Assembly (NCBI GenBank): GCA_014695345.1
Contig: JACJOC010000103.1
Location: 59,911 to 123,910 of the forward strand
DNA length: 64,000 bases
Source: Cyanobacteria bacterium FACHB-471
GTDB taxonomy: Bacteria > Cyanobacteriota > Cyanobacteriia > Elainellales > Elainellaceae
Direction of reading: 5' to 3'
Made by a program: the position numbers and the translations under genes
Part shown: positions 31,106-40,757 of the stretch, piece by piece
How the letters are laid out: each line of letters starts with the position of its first letter
Numbering within the stretch: the first letter of the stretch is position 1
Notes under the pieces: generated by a model
Told to the model about the DNA's origin: nothing
The model's database searches: none
Seen by the model: the letters and a program-made list of their open reading frames with translations, nothing else

Positions 31106-31618
31106 ATGGCTGTTCCCCATCCTGATCCCCGTCCGATTGCAATTGGCTGTGCTGTAATCACGGTCAGCGACACTCGTTCCCCTGAGACTGATCGCAGCGG
31201 TCAGCTAATTCAAGAGTTACTTCAGGCTGCCGGACATCCTCTTATTCAGTACGTCATTGTTAAAGACGAACCGGAGCAGATTCAGCAACAGCTTAAGGCA
31301 CTTTGTTTACGGGACGATTTGGAGGCTGTAATCTTAAACGGTGGTACCGGGATCGCACCACGGGATACAACTTACGATGCGATCGAGCGTTTGCTTGAAA
31401 AGGTTTTGCCTGGTTTTGGCGAACTCTTTCGCTGGCTGAGCTATCAAGAAATTGGCTCTAGGGCGATCGCCTCACGAGCAGTTGCTGGAGTTTATCGTTC
31501 TAAGCTAATTTTTTCCTTACCGGGTTCTAGCGGTGCAGTTAAGCTGGCAGTTGAGCGGCTGATTTTGCCAGAAATTGTCCATCTGGTCCAACAGCTTAAT
31601 CCTGAAATCGGAAAGTAG
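31106..31618 (+). CDS. moaB: Molybdenum cofactor biosynthesis protein MoaB/MogA type
   Basis: MoaB/MogA proteins adenylylate molybdopterin before molybdate insertion. The 170-residue protein has the MPT-binding fold throughout: AIGCAVITVSDTRSPETDRSG near residue 12 (in two parts), VILNGGTGIAPRDTTYDAIE, the metal/phosphate-binding core, and FSLPGSSGAVKLAVERLILPE at the end. Start ATG is at 31106, immediately downstream of psb28. MoaB versus MogA cannot be firmly separated from sequence; the short length favours MoaB. A bidirectional hairpin terminator lies at 31740-31773. Confidence 0.9.
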   Translation: MAVPHPDPRPIAIGCAVITVSDTRSPETDRSGQLIQELLQAAGHPLIQYVIVKDEPEQIQQQLKALCLRDDLEAVILNGGTGIAPRDTTYDAIERLLEKVLPGFGELFRWLSYQEIGSRAIASRAVAGVYRSKLIFSLPGSSGAVKLAVERLILPEIVHLVQQLNPEIGK

Positions 31619-31739
31619 CACTAGAGATTGCGGGATTTATGGCAATTGTCCTAACAGTTACTCCTTTTCTACTAAAAGATTCAGAGATGCATCCCTAAAT
31701 CTTTTAGCACTTAATCTTCAACTGGGAAAAAAGTAAATG

Positions 31740-31775
31740 AAAAATGGGGAAGGATTTAACCTTCCCCATTTTTTG
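31740..31775. terminator. Bidirectional terminator between moaB and the S41 protease
   Basis: AAAAATGGGGAAGG (31740-31753) and CCTTCCCCATTTTT (31760-31773) form a perfect 14-bp stem with a six-base loop. A-rich and T-rich flanks let it stop transcription from both convergent genes. Confidence 0.85.
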
Positions 31776-31797
31776 ATTCAGCACTGATACCTGCGTT

Positions 31798-33141
31798 TTA
31801 TTGGGGCGAATTCATCCGCTCTTGCCCAATGCTAATTGGTTGAACGGGCTGCTGATTTCGATTAGCTACGATGTCAGGCTGTAGAGCAGCGATCGCTCCT
31901 GCATACTGGGGATCAGCGTCCGTTGTCGCCAACAGCGTGGGTGTAGAAGCTAGCCTTTGCCGCTGTGAATCGGTCAAGTTGATCTCAACATCAGGCGTAA
32001 TTCCGCGATGGCTAATATCGGTGCCAGCAGGGGTGTAATAGTGAGCAATGGTAACAGCCAAACCAGCACCGTTTTCCAGGGCGTGAACCGATTGCACTAA
32101 CGCCTTTCCAAAGGTTTGGCTACCGACAACGGTTGCTCTACGATTGTCCATCAATGCGCCCGTGAGAATCTCGCTGGAACTAGCAGAGTTGTTATCTACC
32201 AGCACAGCCAAGGGCAGTTCAGTGAGAGCGGTGTGATTAGCGCTCGTTTCTCGGCTAGCTCCATTGCGATCGACCGTTCGCACAATGTCTCCAGCCTCAA
32301 TCCACATCCGAGAAATGTCGATGCTGGATTGCAGCAAACCACCCGGATTACCTCGTAAATCTAAAACGAATCCTTCTGCACCCTGGTTTGATAAATCCCG
32401 AATGGCGCGACGCATCTGGTCGGCCGCGTGGCTGCTAAACTCGCCTAGGCGAATGTAGCCAATCTTAGTGTTTCCTTCCTGACGCAAACTGTAGCGAACC
32501 GTGGGCAACTCAATTCGGGCACGGGTCAGCGGAATGTCAAAGGCTTCAGAACCGCTGCGGCTAACTCGCAGAGTAATTTCGGTACCTGCTTCACCCCGAA
32601 TCAAGCGAGAGGCATCTTCTACTGACATGCCACTGGTAGATCTGCCATCGATCGCCAAAATGCGATCGCCAGTTCTGATCCCCGCTGCGGAAGCAGGAGA
32701 ATTTTGTAGGGGTTCAACGACCGTTAACGCATTCGTTTCTGAATTAAGCTCAAGCCGAATGCCGACTCCAGACAATTCTCCTGATGTTTGGCGAGTCAAT
32801 GCCCGATACTGTTCAGGGTCCATAAAGCGAGTGTATGGATCTTCCAATCGCTCTAACGCATCCCGTAATGCCTCATAGGCTTCCTGCTCAGAGGCGTAGT
32901 CAGCACTTAGCAGATCTTGACGCACCGCCTGCCAATCAACCTGATTGAAGCTGGGATCGACATATTCCTGATAAACGATTTGCCACGCTTCATCCAATAC
33001 TGCTTTGGGACTGTCTTGTAGAGAAGCTTGGACAGAAGGGCTAAACGTTGGACTGAGAAGTGAAAGGGTTGTTGTTGTCGCGATCGCCCCACTGAATAGG
33101 GCTGTATGCAGCAAGTTGGAGAGCCAGGAAGATTGATGCAT
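31798..33141 (-). CDS. Carboxyl-terminal processing protease (S41, PDZ)
   Basis: The 447-residue exported protease has an N-terminal signal/anchor (~10-38, ending SVQASLQ), a PDZ domain at ~115-200 (SGVGIRLEL...GDRILAIDGRS) and an S41 catalytic domain: FVLDLRGNPGGLL, nucleophile Ser in NNSASSSEILTGAL and general-base Lys in TFGKALVQ. Cyanobacteria have CtpA, CtpB and CtpC; CtpA trims the D1 precursor in the lumen to let the manganese cluster assemble. I cannot say which paralogue this is, so no symbol is given. Start is ATG at 33141. Confidence 0.9.
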   Translation of the reverse strand: MHQSSWLSNLLHTALFSGAIATTTTLSLLSPTFSPSVQASLQDSPKAVLDEAWQIVYQEYVDPSFNQVDWQAVRQDLLSADYASEQEAYEALRDALERLEDPYTRFMDPEQYRALTRQTSGELSGVGIRLELNSETNALTVVEPLQNSPASAAGIRTGDRILAIDGRSTSGMSVEDASRLIRGEAGTEITLRVSRSGSEAFDIPLTRARIELPTVRYSLRQEGNTKIGYIRLGEFSSHAADQMRRAIRDLSNQGAEGFVLDLRGNPGGLLQSSIDISRMWIEAGDIVRTVDRNGASRETSANHTALTELPLAVLVDNNSASSSEILTGALMDNRRATVVGSQTFGKALVQSVHALENGAGLAVTIAHYYTPAGTDISHRGITPDVEINLTDSQRQRLASTPTLLATTDADPQYAGAIAALQPDIVANRNQQPVQPISIGQERMNSPQ

Positions 33142-33811
33142 TGAAGGGTATAGGACTAGGGTTGGATACAGGGTTTAAGTCAGACAGCAGGGTTCACGAA
33201 ATGCACCGGCAAAAGCAGGTAGGGAACAAAAATTAGAGAGACAAAAGGAGCAGATAGGTAGTCAGAGCGAAGAAGCAGTAGCACCAAAAACTGAAGGATC
33301 ACTGGAACCATCAAACTGTGAGGCTATTGCTGGGCTAGCAATTATTTAACCTTTTAATTCGATTTAGCCTATTCAACTGTTTACAAAGTCACTGGACTGT
33401 AGAGATTGCAGACTGACATGAGCTCCTAAAGTTGAAGCAACAAGTTTTACCTGGTTAATGCTTAGGTAATCTGTTGGGGGCAATCGCTAGGTCTTCTGAG
33501 CAGTTGGGGCAAAACTTCAGACATCTCCCTAAAGGCGTGCTTTTCAGCATACTCAAGCAGTTTAGTCAGGCTGTGTCAATCGTGTGACAGTTTTGTTTGG
33601 TGTCCTTAAATATTCAATGTCCTTAGGCAGGTTGGCGTTTTTAAGATAAAGCATCTTGAATAAAAAGCTTTTAATACTAAGAACTTGTGAAGCTGAGTTA
33701 AAGCAATGATGCTTCGCTGATTATTTCTCGCTAATTTAACCCCTTCTCCTCGACTAATCTGAAAAATCGTGAACAAAATTTACTAAATGCTGTTTTGATG
33801 TTGGACTTTCA
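33142..33811. other. 670-base divergent intergenic region
   Basis: The region lies between the Ctp protease (leftward) and a YdcF-type gene (rightward). I find no supported ORF. A symmetric site at 33571-33590 (CTGTGTCAAT / CGTGTGACAG) has the form CTGTnnCAnnnnTGnnACAG, reminiscent of a dyad operator of the CRP class; the rest is unremarkable AT-rich DNA. Confidence 0.45.
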
Positions 33812-34534
33812 ATGCCAAAAGCCAAACGTTCGAAAGTGGGTCAGTCTTCTTTTCCTCATTCAAAAAAACGTTCCTGGCATAGAAAAATTGCCCATCACCC
33901 AATTCGTACTGCACTAGTAGGACTGGGACTGTTGTTTTGCAGTTGGCTGTTAGTGAATTTGATTACTTTACGTTCGGCTGCAACTGCCCCCATTGATGCC
34001 TACCTCGTTCTTGGAGGCAGCATTCAACGAGAAATCTATGCGGCAGAACTTACAAAACAGCATCCTGAAATACCGATTTTGATCTCTACTGGCTCTAAAG
34101 ATCCATGCATCTGGCTAATTTTTCAACGCGCTAATGCTCCTATGGATCAGGTTTGGATAGAAGATTGTGCTCAGTCCACGTTTGGTAACTTTTATTTCGG
34201 CACACCCATTTTGCAGCAGTGGAACGTCCATAAAGTTGGGTTGATTACGTCTGGAAGTCATCTGCCTAGAGCAAAGTGGTTGGCTCAAATCTTGCTAGGA
34301 GCACACGGAATTTGGGTCGAGCCAGAAATTGTTACAGAGCAGGGTGTTCCAGGAAATCAAGAATCCTGGACGAAAACGGGGTTAGACGTAGGAAGAAGTT
34401 TAGTCTGGGCGATCGCCGGACAGTTTTACCAACCTAAATGTTCAGGAGTGCGATCGCTTTCCTCTGTAGACATCAATAGCTGGCGACAAGAAGGCTTTCG
34501 CTGTGAACATCAGGGCAATCTGGAAGAAAGCTAG
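33812..34534 (+). CDS. YdcF/ElyC (DUF218) family protein
   Basis: The 240-residue protein has one N-terminal membrane helix (~30-55, following an Arg/Lys/His-rich tail) and a DUF218 domain: DAYLVLGGSIQREIYAAEL, ILISTGSKDPC, CAQSTFGNFYFG and VGLITSGSHLPRAKWLAQILL. Members such as ElyC/SanA act in cell-envelope integrity in enterobacteria. The biochemical function of the domain is not established. Start is ATG at 33812. It sits 190 bases upstream of ndhF with no terminator between, so read-through into ndhF is possible. Confidence 0.8.
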   Translation: MPKAKRSKVGQSSFPHSKKRSWHRKIAHHPIRTALVGLGLLFCSWLLVNLITLRSAATAPIDAYLVLGGSIQREIYAAELTKQHPEIPILISTGSKDPCIWLIFQRANAPMDQVWIEDCAQSTFGNFYFGTPILQQWNVHKVGLITSGSHLPRAKWLAQILLGAHGIWVEPEIVTEQGVPGNQESWTKTGLDVGRSLVWAIAGQFYQPKCSGVRSLSSVDINSWRQEGFRCEHQGNLEES

Positions 34535-34723
34535 AAAGAAGGAAGTTAAAAGATTCTCAATTCAGGTTCTTAATCCAAAGAGTTTCTTAAATGTCAAGGA
34601 TATGTTTTGAGAATGCAACAATTGAACGGCTGTGCCTTTGGTGAGAAACTTCCGATACCAGTCTGTGTCACAATGAAAGCGGTTTTGCCAACTCAGTGAA
34701 GAAAGTTGAAGTAGGCGTGAGTC

Positions 34724-36814
34724 ATGGAATTCATATATCAGTATGCGTGGCTGATCCCAGTGTTGCCTTTAGCAGGGGCAATGTTAATCGGAATGGGCTT
34801 AGTCTCGTATGGCAAGACAGTTAATAAGTTTCGGCAGGGTAGTTCTGTATTCATTGTCTCCCTGATTGGGGCAGCGATGGTTTTCTCCTTTGCCCTGCTG
34901 TGGAGCCAAATTCAGGGACATCCCCCTTATAACCGGATTATCGAGTGGGCGGCCGCTGGAGATTTTCACTTGACGATGGGCTACACCATCGACCATTTGA
35001 CTTCTCTAATGCTGGTAATTGTGACAACGGTAGCTTTTCTGGTGATGATCTACACCGATGGCTACATGGCACATGATCCTGGCTATGTTCGCTTCTATGC
35101 TTATTTGAGTTTGTTTAGCTCCTCAATGTTAGGGCTGGTCATTAGCCCCAACCTGGTACAGGTCTATATCTTCTGGGAACTGGTGGGTATGTGTTCTTAC
35201 CTGCTGATCGGTTTCTGGTATGACCGCAAGGCGGCTGCCGATGCTTGTCAGAAGGCGTTTGTAACTAACCGTGTCGGTGACTTTGGCTTGTTGCTAGGTA
35301 TTTTGGCGCTGTACTGGGCTACAGGTAGCTTTGAGTTTAACGAGATTGGCGATCGCCTCCAGGAGCTCGTTCAATCTGGCTCCCTCAGTGTGGGTCTAGC
35401 TAGCCTTTTTGCTATCCTGGTTTTCCTCGGTCCTGTTGCAAAGTCAGCTCAGTTTCCACTGCATGTCTGGCTGCCTGACGCGATGGAAGGCCCTACTCCA
35501 ATTTCGGCGCTAATCCACGCTGCAACGATGGTCGCCGCTGGAGTATTTTTGATTGCGCGGATGTTTCCGCTATTCGAGGGCTTGCCCGACGCAATGAATA
35601 TCATTGCCTGGACGGGAGCTTTCACCGCATTTTTGGGAGCCAGCATCGCGATTACCCAGAATGACATCAAGAAGGGACTTGCCTACTCCACAATGTCTCA
35701 GTTGGGCTACATGGTGATGGCGATGGGCGCTGGTGCTTATGGCGCTGGGTTGTTTCACCTGATGACTCACGCTTACTTCAAGGCAATGCTATTTCTTGGC
35801 TCTGGCTCGGTGATTCACGGCATGGAGTCTGTCGTGGGACATGATCCCGTGTTTGCTCAGGACATGCGTTTGATGGGCGGCTTGCGGAAGTACATGCCTG
35901 CGACAGCAATTACCTTCTTGATTGGCACGCTAGCAATCTCTGGAATCCCCCCATTTGCTGGTTTTTGGTCAAAGGATGAAATTTTAGGTTCTACCTTTGA
36001 GGTGAACCCAATCCTCTGGGCGATTGGTTGGCTAACGGCTGGAATCACGGCGTTCTACATGTTCCGCATGTACTTCATGACCTTTGAAGGTGAGTTTCGC
36101 GGCAAGAACGATAGCATCAAAAATCAGCTTAAGAATGAGCAGCTTCAGCGTTTAGGACTAGCCTTTGGCCCTGGCGCAATGAACTCTAAAGAGTTGACGA
36201 CGGATGTGCCTGAGCTACACGACCATGAAGCGCATGAAGGACATCACAGCGATACTCCTCATGAGTCACCCGCTACAATGACGCTGCCGCTAATCTTGTT
36301 GGCGATTCCCTCGATCTTAATTGGTCTAGTGGGAACGCCTTTTGCTAACTACTTTGAAGCGTTTATCCACCCACCGGGAGAAGAAGCGATCGCCGGATTT
36401 CCTCCTCTCGAAATTCCAGCCGAGTTTGAATGGACCGAATTCCTGGTCATGGGCGGTAGCTCGGTGGGAATCGCGCTAATCGGGATCACGCTGGCTTCGC
36501 TGATGTATCTGTCCTTCAAGATTGATCCAGGAGCGATCGCCAAAACGAGTCAGCCGCTCTACAACCTCTCACTGAATAAGTGGTACATCGACGACATCTA
36601 CAACGCTGTGTTCGTCAAAGGCAGCCGCCGTTTGGCAAGACAGGTTCTAGAAGTAGACGTGCGAATTGTCGATGGTATTGTCAACCTGGCTGGCCTCGTC
36701 ACCCTGATTACAGGCGAAGGCCTAAAATATCTGGAAAATGGACGGGCACAGTTCTATGCCCTGATAGTATTTGGAGCAGTTCTGGGCTTAGTTCTGATCT
36801 CCGGTATTACCTAA
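34724..36814 (+). CDS. ndhF: NAD(P)H-quinone oxidoreductase subunit 5
   Basis: NdhF is the largest membrane subunit of cyanobacterial NDH-1, a proton-pumping antiporter-like subunit with a long lateral helix. The 696-residue protein begins with YAWLIPVLPLAGAML. It contains the FWELVGMCSYLLIGFWY segment, KxxF (KAFVTNRVGDFG), HVWLPDAMEGPTPISALIHAATMV and KKGLAYSTMSQLGYM, each typical of this family. It ends with a helix continuing past residue 660. A His/Asp-rich soluble loop (HDHEAHEGHHSD) interrupts the C-terminal part. It is followed 48 bases later by ndhD. The NdhF1/NdhD1 pairing suggests the NDH-1L (respiratory/cyclic) form rather than the CO2-uptake forms. Confidence 0.96.
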   Translation: MEFIYQYAWLIPVLPLAGAMLIGMGLVSYGKTVNKFRQGSSVFIVSLIGAAMVFSFALLWSQIQGHPPYNRIIEWAAAGDFHLTMGYTIDHLTSLMLVIVTTVAFLVMIYTDGYMAHDPGYVRFYAYLSLFSSSMLGLVISPNLVQVYIFWELVGMCSYLLIGFWYDRKAAADACQKAFVTNRVGDFGLLLGILALYWATGSFEFNEIGDRLQELVQSGSLSVGLASLFAILVFLGPVAKSAQFPLHVWLPDAMEGPTPISALIHAATMVAAGVFLIARMFPLFEGLPDAMNIIAWTGAFTAFLGASIAITQNDIKKGLAYSTMSQLGYMVMAMGAGAYGAGLFHLMTHAYFKAMLFLGSGSVIHGMESVVGHDPVFAQDMRLMGGLRKYMPATAITFLIGTLAISGIPPFAGFWSKDEILGSTFEVNPILWAIGWLTAGITAFYMFRMYFMTFEGEFRGKNDSIKNQLKNEQLQRLGLAFGPGAMNSKELTTDVPELHDHEAHEGHHSDTPHESPATMTLPLILLAIPSILIGLVGTPFANYFEAFIHPPGEEAIAGFPPLEIPAEFEWTEFLVMGGSSVGIALIGITLASLMYLSFKIDPGAIAKTSQPLYNLSLNKWYIDDIYNAVFVKGSRRLARQVLEVDVRIVDGIVNLAGLVTLITGEGLKYLENGRAQFYALIVFGAVLGLVLISGIT

Positions 36815-36862
36815 CCCCTCATCTCCCAACCCAAATCCTATCGCTGATAAAAAACTGAGCTA

Positions 36863-38449
36863 ATGGATACTGCCAATTTTCCCTGGCTTACCACGATCAT
36901 TTTGCTTCCTGTAGTTGCCTCCTTGCTGGTGCCCTTGATCCCAGATAAGGATGGCAAAACAGTTCGCTGGTATGCCCTAATTGTTGGACTAATCGACTTT
37001 GCAATCATTTCTTACGCTTTTTACACGCAATACGACCTCTCCGATCCGGGGATGCAGCTGGTTGAAAGCTATGCCTGGGTTCCTTCCCTCGACCTGAACT
37101 GGTCGGTTGGGGCAGATGGCTTGTCAATGCCGCTAATTTTGCTGACTGGGTTCATCTCTACGCTGGCAATTTTGGCATCTTGGCCTGTAACGCTAAAGCC
37201 GAAGCTGTTTTACTTCCTGATGCTGGCAATGTATGGCGGTCAGATCGCTGTCTTTGCGGTGCAGGATATGCTGCTTTTCTTCCTAGTTTGGGAGCTAGAA
37301 CTCGTTCCGGTTTATTTTTTGCTCTCGATCTGGGGCGGCAAAAAACGCTTATATGCGGCAACCAAGTTCATCCTTTACACGGCTGGTGGTTCGCTGTTTA
37401 TCCTAATTGCGGCGCTAGCGATGGCGTTTTACGGCGATACTGTCACTTTTGACATGCGATCGCTGATGGCCAAGGACTTCCCTCTCAATTTCCAGCTTCT
37501 TGTCTATGCCGGATTTCTGATTGCCTACGCCGTCAAGCTGCCGATCTTCCCGCTACATACCTGGCTACCCGACGCCCACGGTGAGGCAACTGCACCTGTT
37601 CACATGCTGCTGGCGGGAATTCTGTTAAAAATGGGCGGCTATGCCCTGGTGCGAATGAACGCAGAAATGCTGCCCGGTGCTCACGCTTACTTTGCGCCAA
37701 TTTTGGTGATCCTAGGCGTGGTGAACATCATTTATGCAGCTCTCACATCGTTTGCCCAACGCAACCTGAAGCGTAAGATTGCCTATTCTTCTATTTCCCA
37801 TATGGGCTTCGTGCTGATTGGGATTGCATCGTTCACCGATTTGGGGTTGAGCGGTGCAGTATTGCAGATGGTGTCGCATGGCTTGATTGGAGCGAGTCTG
37901 TTCTTCCTGGTTGGAGCAACTTACGACCGGACGCATACTCTGATCCTGGATGAGATGGGTGGTGTAGGTAAACAGATGCCGAAGATTTTCGCTATGTTTA
38001 CCACTTGCTCTCTCGCTTCTCTGGCGCTACCGGGAATGAGCGGCTTTGTTGCGGAACTAATGGTGTTTGTAGGTTTTGCGACGAGTGATGCTTACAGCGT
38101 GACTTTTAAGGTTCTGGTAGTCTTCCTGGCAGCAGTAGGTGTCATTCTCACGCCGATTTACCTGCTGTCCATGCTGCGGGAGATCTTCTTCGGGCCAGAA
38201 AACAAGGAGTTGACTTCTCACGAAGTTTTGGTTGATGCAGAGCCGCGTGAGGTGTTTATCATTGCTTGTTTGCTGATCCCAATTATTGGCATTGGTTTTT
38301 ATCCAAAGCTGCTGACTCAGGTTTACGATTCTAAAACGATTCAGCTTACTGCTCGTTTGCGGGATTCAGTCCCGACTCTGGCTGAGCAAGCTCAGGTAAG
38401 AGAACCGTTGGCGGCTCAAATATTTCGGGCTCCGGCAATCGCTAAATAA
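36863..38449 (+). CDS. ndhD: NAD(P)H-quinone oxidoreductase subunit 4
   Basis: NdhD is the second antiporter-like membrane subunit of NDH-1. The 528 residues give about 14 hydrophobic helices. Characteristic segments are [20 protein letters not shown] with the pump Glu, [31 protein letters not shown] (read in parts) and [15 protein letters not shown] with the key Lys, and a normal C-terminus. Start is ATG at 36863. With ndhF it forms one transcription unit ended by the hairpin at 38471-38499. Cyanobacteria carry several ndhD genes; the adjacency to ndhF1 suggests ndhD1. Confidence 0.96.
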   Translation: MDTANFPWLTTIILLPVVASLLVPLIPDKDGKTVRWYALIVGLIDFAIISYAFYTQYDLSDPGMQLVESYAWVPSLDLNWSVGADGLSMPLILLTGFISTLAILASWPVTLKPKLFYFLMLAMYGGQIAVFAVQDMLLFFLVWELELVPVYFLLSIWGGKKRLYAATKFILYTAGGSLFILIAALAMAFYGDTVTFDMRSLMAKDFPLNFQLLVYAGFLIAYAVKLPIFPLHTWLPDAHGEATAPVHMLLAGILLKMGGYALVRMNAEMLPGAHAYFAPILVILGVVNIIYAALTSFAQRNLKRKIAYSSISHMGFVLIGIASFTDLGLSGAVLQMVSHGLIGASLFFLVGATYDRTHTLILDEMGGVGKQMPKIFAMFTTCSLASLALPGMSGFVAELMVFVGFATSDAYSVTFKVLVVFLAAVGVILTPIYLLSMLREIFFGPENKELTSHEVLVDAEPREVFIIACLLIPIIGIGFYPKLLTQVYDSKTIQLTARLRDSVPTLAEQAQVREPLAAQIFRAPAIAK

Positions 38450-38470
38450 TACAACGTCAATTCGTTGAGT

Positions 38471-38506
38471 AAAGAGGAAAGGCAAGTCCTTTCCTCTTTT
38501 TTTGTC
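38471..38506 (+). terminator. Intrinsic terminator of ndhF-ndhD
   Basis: AAAGAGGAAAGG (38471-38482) pairs perfectly with CCTTTCCTCTTT (38488-38499) with a five-base loop; seven or more T follow. It is 21 bases after the ndhD stop. Confidence 0.88.
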
Positions 38507-38688
38507 CCCAATTTGTAGCGCAGCAACCACTGGAACAGCGATCGCCCAAGATTCCTTTAGCCGTGTCTTGGAATTGGTCAAGACTCTTCAGCTATGTCCA
38601 TTCGCTAACTAGAAATTTTGCCTCAGCGCCCGCTAATATCTGCAGCAACATTTTGGTGAAGGCGTTTGTGTTTGGGGCATTTTTATTG

Positions 38689-39408
38689 TCAACTTTTTCC
38701 TCCCGCTGGTAATGTTCCAGGAATTGGGGATCGCCTGATTCGGTAGAACAGCTCTACTCGCGCCTGCCACTGCTGCCAGTAGTCCAGCAGTGCCTCTGCA
38801 CTGAACCGGAATACTTCCGCGGGTTGTCCTGAAATCGCGACGACTAATAGCGCACTTCTCAGCTTTAAGTCCTGTTCTGGGTAGCAATGGTTTGCTGCCC
38901 CGCAGTAAGCGGCTAGCTGTAATGGGCCGTCGTGTAGCCGCTCGACTGAACCTTTGGGCTTGTCGGCAGTTTTCCAATCACAAACACAAGGCTCGCCTTG
39001 ATAGCTAGCGATGCAGTCTACCTTCCCGGCGTAGCCCAAGTCATAGTGAAACACAGAGCTCTCAACCAGCCGCACGTCCTCAATATCTACCAGAACGGGT
39101 TGTAAACTTTCCCAGTAGGGCTGGGCGGTTTCTGGGCAATCGCTTTCCTCTCCCAGGAGATAGTTCTTAATTTGCTTGTGGGTGAGCGTTCCCCGGCGGC
39201 TGGCAGTGCTAGCGACACGGTTGGCTTCGGTAGTGCCCAAACGCGATCGCCACTGTGCCAGTGCTTCCCGGTCAGCTTGAGGTTTGGTGACGTTGAGAAT
39301 AGTAGTAACGCTGGGCAAGCGTACTCCGTGGCTATCGACAAAGTAACTTTGCCCGCCTTCACGGACGGACTTAGCACGGTAAGTCGGGAGCAAGCGGAGG
39401 GTGGGCAT
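38689..39408 (-). CDS. PD-(D/E)XK nuclease family protein (MGME1/RecB-like)
   Basis: The 239-residue protein looks like a RecB/Cas4/MGME1-type exonuclease: SVTTILNVTKPQ near residue 33, a GTLTHKQIKNYL helix with the conserved G-x-x-x-H, GYAGKVDCIA (catalytic Asp), CVCDWKTADKPK (D-x-K-like second half of the site) and QLAAYCGA, the QxxxY motif. The role is unknown; single-gene context and lack of cas neighbours argue against CRISPR adaptation. Start ATG at 39408 is 27 bases after dapF on the same strand, so they likely share a transcript. Confidence 0.7.
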   Translation of the reverse strand: MPTLRLLPTYRAKSVREGGQSYFVDSHGVRLPSVTTILNVTKPQADREALAQWRSRLGTTEANRVASTASRRGTLTHKQIKNYLLGEESDCPETAQPYWESLQPVLVDIEDVRLVESSVFHYDLGYAGKVDCIASYQGEPCVCDWKTADKPKGSVERLHDGPLQLAAYCGAANHCYPEQDLKLRSALLVVAISGQPAEVFRFSAEALLDYWQQWQARVELFYRIRRSPIPGTLPAGGKS

Positions 39409-39435
39409 TGGAGATTAGGGTTGGGAGTGGGGGGT

Positions 39436-40293
39436 TTAGAAGTTGGGGAGGGCTTCGCTGATGAAGACGCGAGTGGCTGGGCCGGTCATATAAAGGCGTT
39501 GGTCGGAGGCTGACCATTCGATTTCGAGGCACCCACCAGGTAGCTCAACGGTGGCGCGGCGATCGCACTTTTCATTCAACACTGCCGCAACCAGTGAGGC
39601 ACAGGCTCCCGTACCGCAAGCTAGAGTAATTCCAGCTCCACGTTCCCAGACGCGCATTTTCAAGTAGTCGGGGCGGACAACCTCGATGAATTCGGTATTA
39701 ATTCGCTTAGGAAAGACGGGATGATGCTCAAACTGAGGTCCGAGCTGCTCTAGAGGTACAGCCGCTACGTCTTCAACAAAGGCGATGCAATGGGGATTGC
39801 CCATGCTGACACAGGTGACTTGCCAGGTTTGACCAGCGACTTCTAGCGGCTGGTCAATGACCTTCTGGTCAGCAGCAGCCAGCGTGGTGGGAATTTCTCC
39901 AGCAAGCAGCTGAGGCAACCCCATATCAACGGTAATCTGCCCGTTTGCTTCTAGTTTGGGAGTTATAACTCCGCCTAGCGTGTGAATTTTAAAGGCAGGC
40001 TTGGAAGAACCGCTATCAGCAATTTCCAGGTCGGATAGAAACCTTGCTAGACAGCGAATGCCATTGCCGCACATTTCTGGCTCAGAGCCATCGCAGTTAA
40101 AGATTCGCATAGTGTAGTCGGTGCCGTCTTGTCCAGGCAGCGCAAAAATTACGCCGTCTGCGCCGATGCCAAAGTGGCGATCGCACCATTTCACCGCCTG
40201 CTCTGGTGTCAATACAGGGTCTACCTGATGACGATTATCAATCAGAATAAAGTCGTTACCCAGTCCGTGATACTTGGTAAATTCGATGGTCAT
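39436..40293 (-). CDS. dapF: Diaminopimelate epimerase
   Basis: DapF interconverts LL- and meso-diaminopimelate for lysine and peptidoglycan synthesis. The 285-residue protein has [19 protein letters not shown] at its start, first catalytic Cys75 in [11 protein letters not shown] and the second in [12 protein letters not shown]; the two half-domains are complete. The frame opens at 40305, but ATG at 40293 has GGAGAG immediately upstream and matches the usual N-terminus. It is transcribed divergently from hfq, a neighbour arrangement I have seen in other cyanobacteria, although usually in tandem. Confidence 0.96.
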   Translation of the reverse strand: MTIEFTKYHGLGNDFILIDNRHQVDPVLTPEQAVKWCDRHFGIGADGVIFALPGQDGTDYTMRIFNCDGSEPEMCGNGIRCLARFLSDLEIADSGSSKPAFKIHTLGGVITPKLEANGQITVDMGLPQLLAGEIPTTLAAADQKVIDQPLEVAGQTWQVTCVSMGNPHCIAFVEDVAAVPLEQLGPQFEHHPVFPKRINTEFIEVVRPDYLKMRVWERGAGITLACGTGACASLVAAVLNEKCDRRATVELPGGCLEIEWSASDQRLYMTGPATRVFISEALPNF

Positions 40294-40529
40294 ACTTCTC
40301 TCCATGCCCTGATCAATTATTAGCGATATTAGAAAATTACGATGACGATGAGCGACTTTTTACCCATCCAGGAATTGCAATGCAAGATTGCTATGGCACC
40401 CATCCGCCGTTCGCTGTAAGCTGAATCTGTGAGTTCTATAGCAGTTTTGGTGAGGGGTGTAGTCTTTTTAGTTTGTCGTGGTCACCAACGACCATGACCG
40501 ATAACTAACCTCCACCGACCTAAATTCCT

Positions 40530-40757
40530 ATGGTAGAAATGATGGCAAACGAGTTAGAGACTGGGCTTCCTAGCATTCGGCAAATTCAAACCTTAATTCG
40601 AGAAGAGCGAGAAATTGAACTGAAGCTGGTTACAGATGATCTGATTGTGGGAAAGTTGCGCTGGCAAGACCAGCACTGTATTTGCCTGATGGATCAGTAC
40701 GACCAGCCGACGATTGTTTGGCGGCAAGCAATCGTCTATATGAAGCCAAAGTTTTAA
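40530..40757 (+). CDS. hfq: Cyanobacterial Hfq-like RNA-binding protein
   Basis: Cyanobacterial Hfq is a short Sm-fold protein that forms a hexamer. It differs from enteric Hfq and in Synechocystis is needed for motility through binding the type IV pilus ATPase, rather than clearly for sRNA pairing. The match spans the full protein: LPSIRQIQTLIREEREIELKLVT, in two parts, then VGKLRWQDQHCICLMDQYDQPTIVWRQAIVYMKP. The canonical Sm2 KH motif of proteobacteria is replaced by the cyanobacterial WRQAIVYMKP. In-frame ATGs at 40530, 40539 and 40542 are all possible; 40542 (MANELETGLPS) also fits. Its stop overlaps the stop of the convergent antiporter gene by four bases. Confidence 0.92.
   Translation: MVEMMANELETGLPSIRQIQTLIREEREIELKLVTDDLIVGKLRWQDQHCICLMDQYDQPTIVWRQAIVYMKPKF

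Noticed and set aside
38689..39408. CRISPR adaptation gene cas4
   Set aside because: The nuclease motifs fit broadly, but there is no Cys cluster, no repeat array and no cas neighbour.
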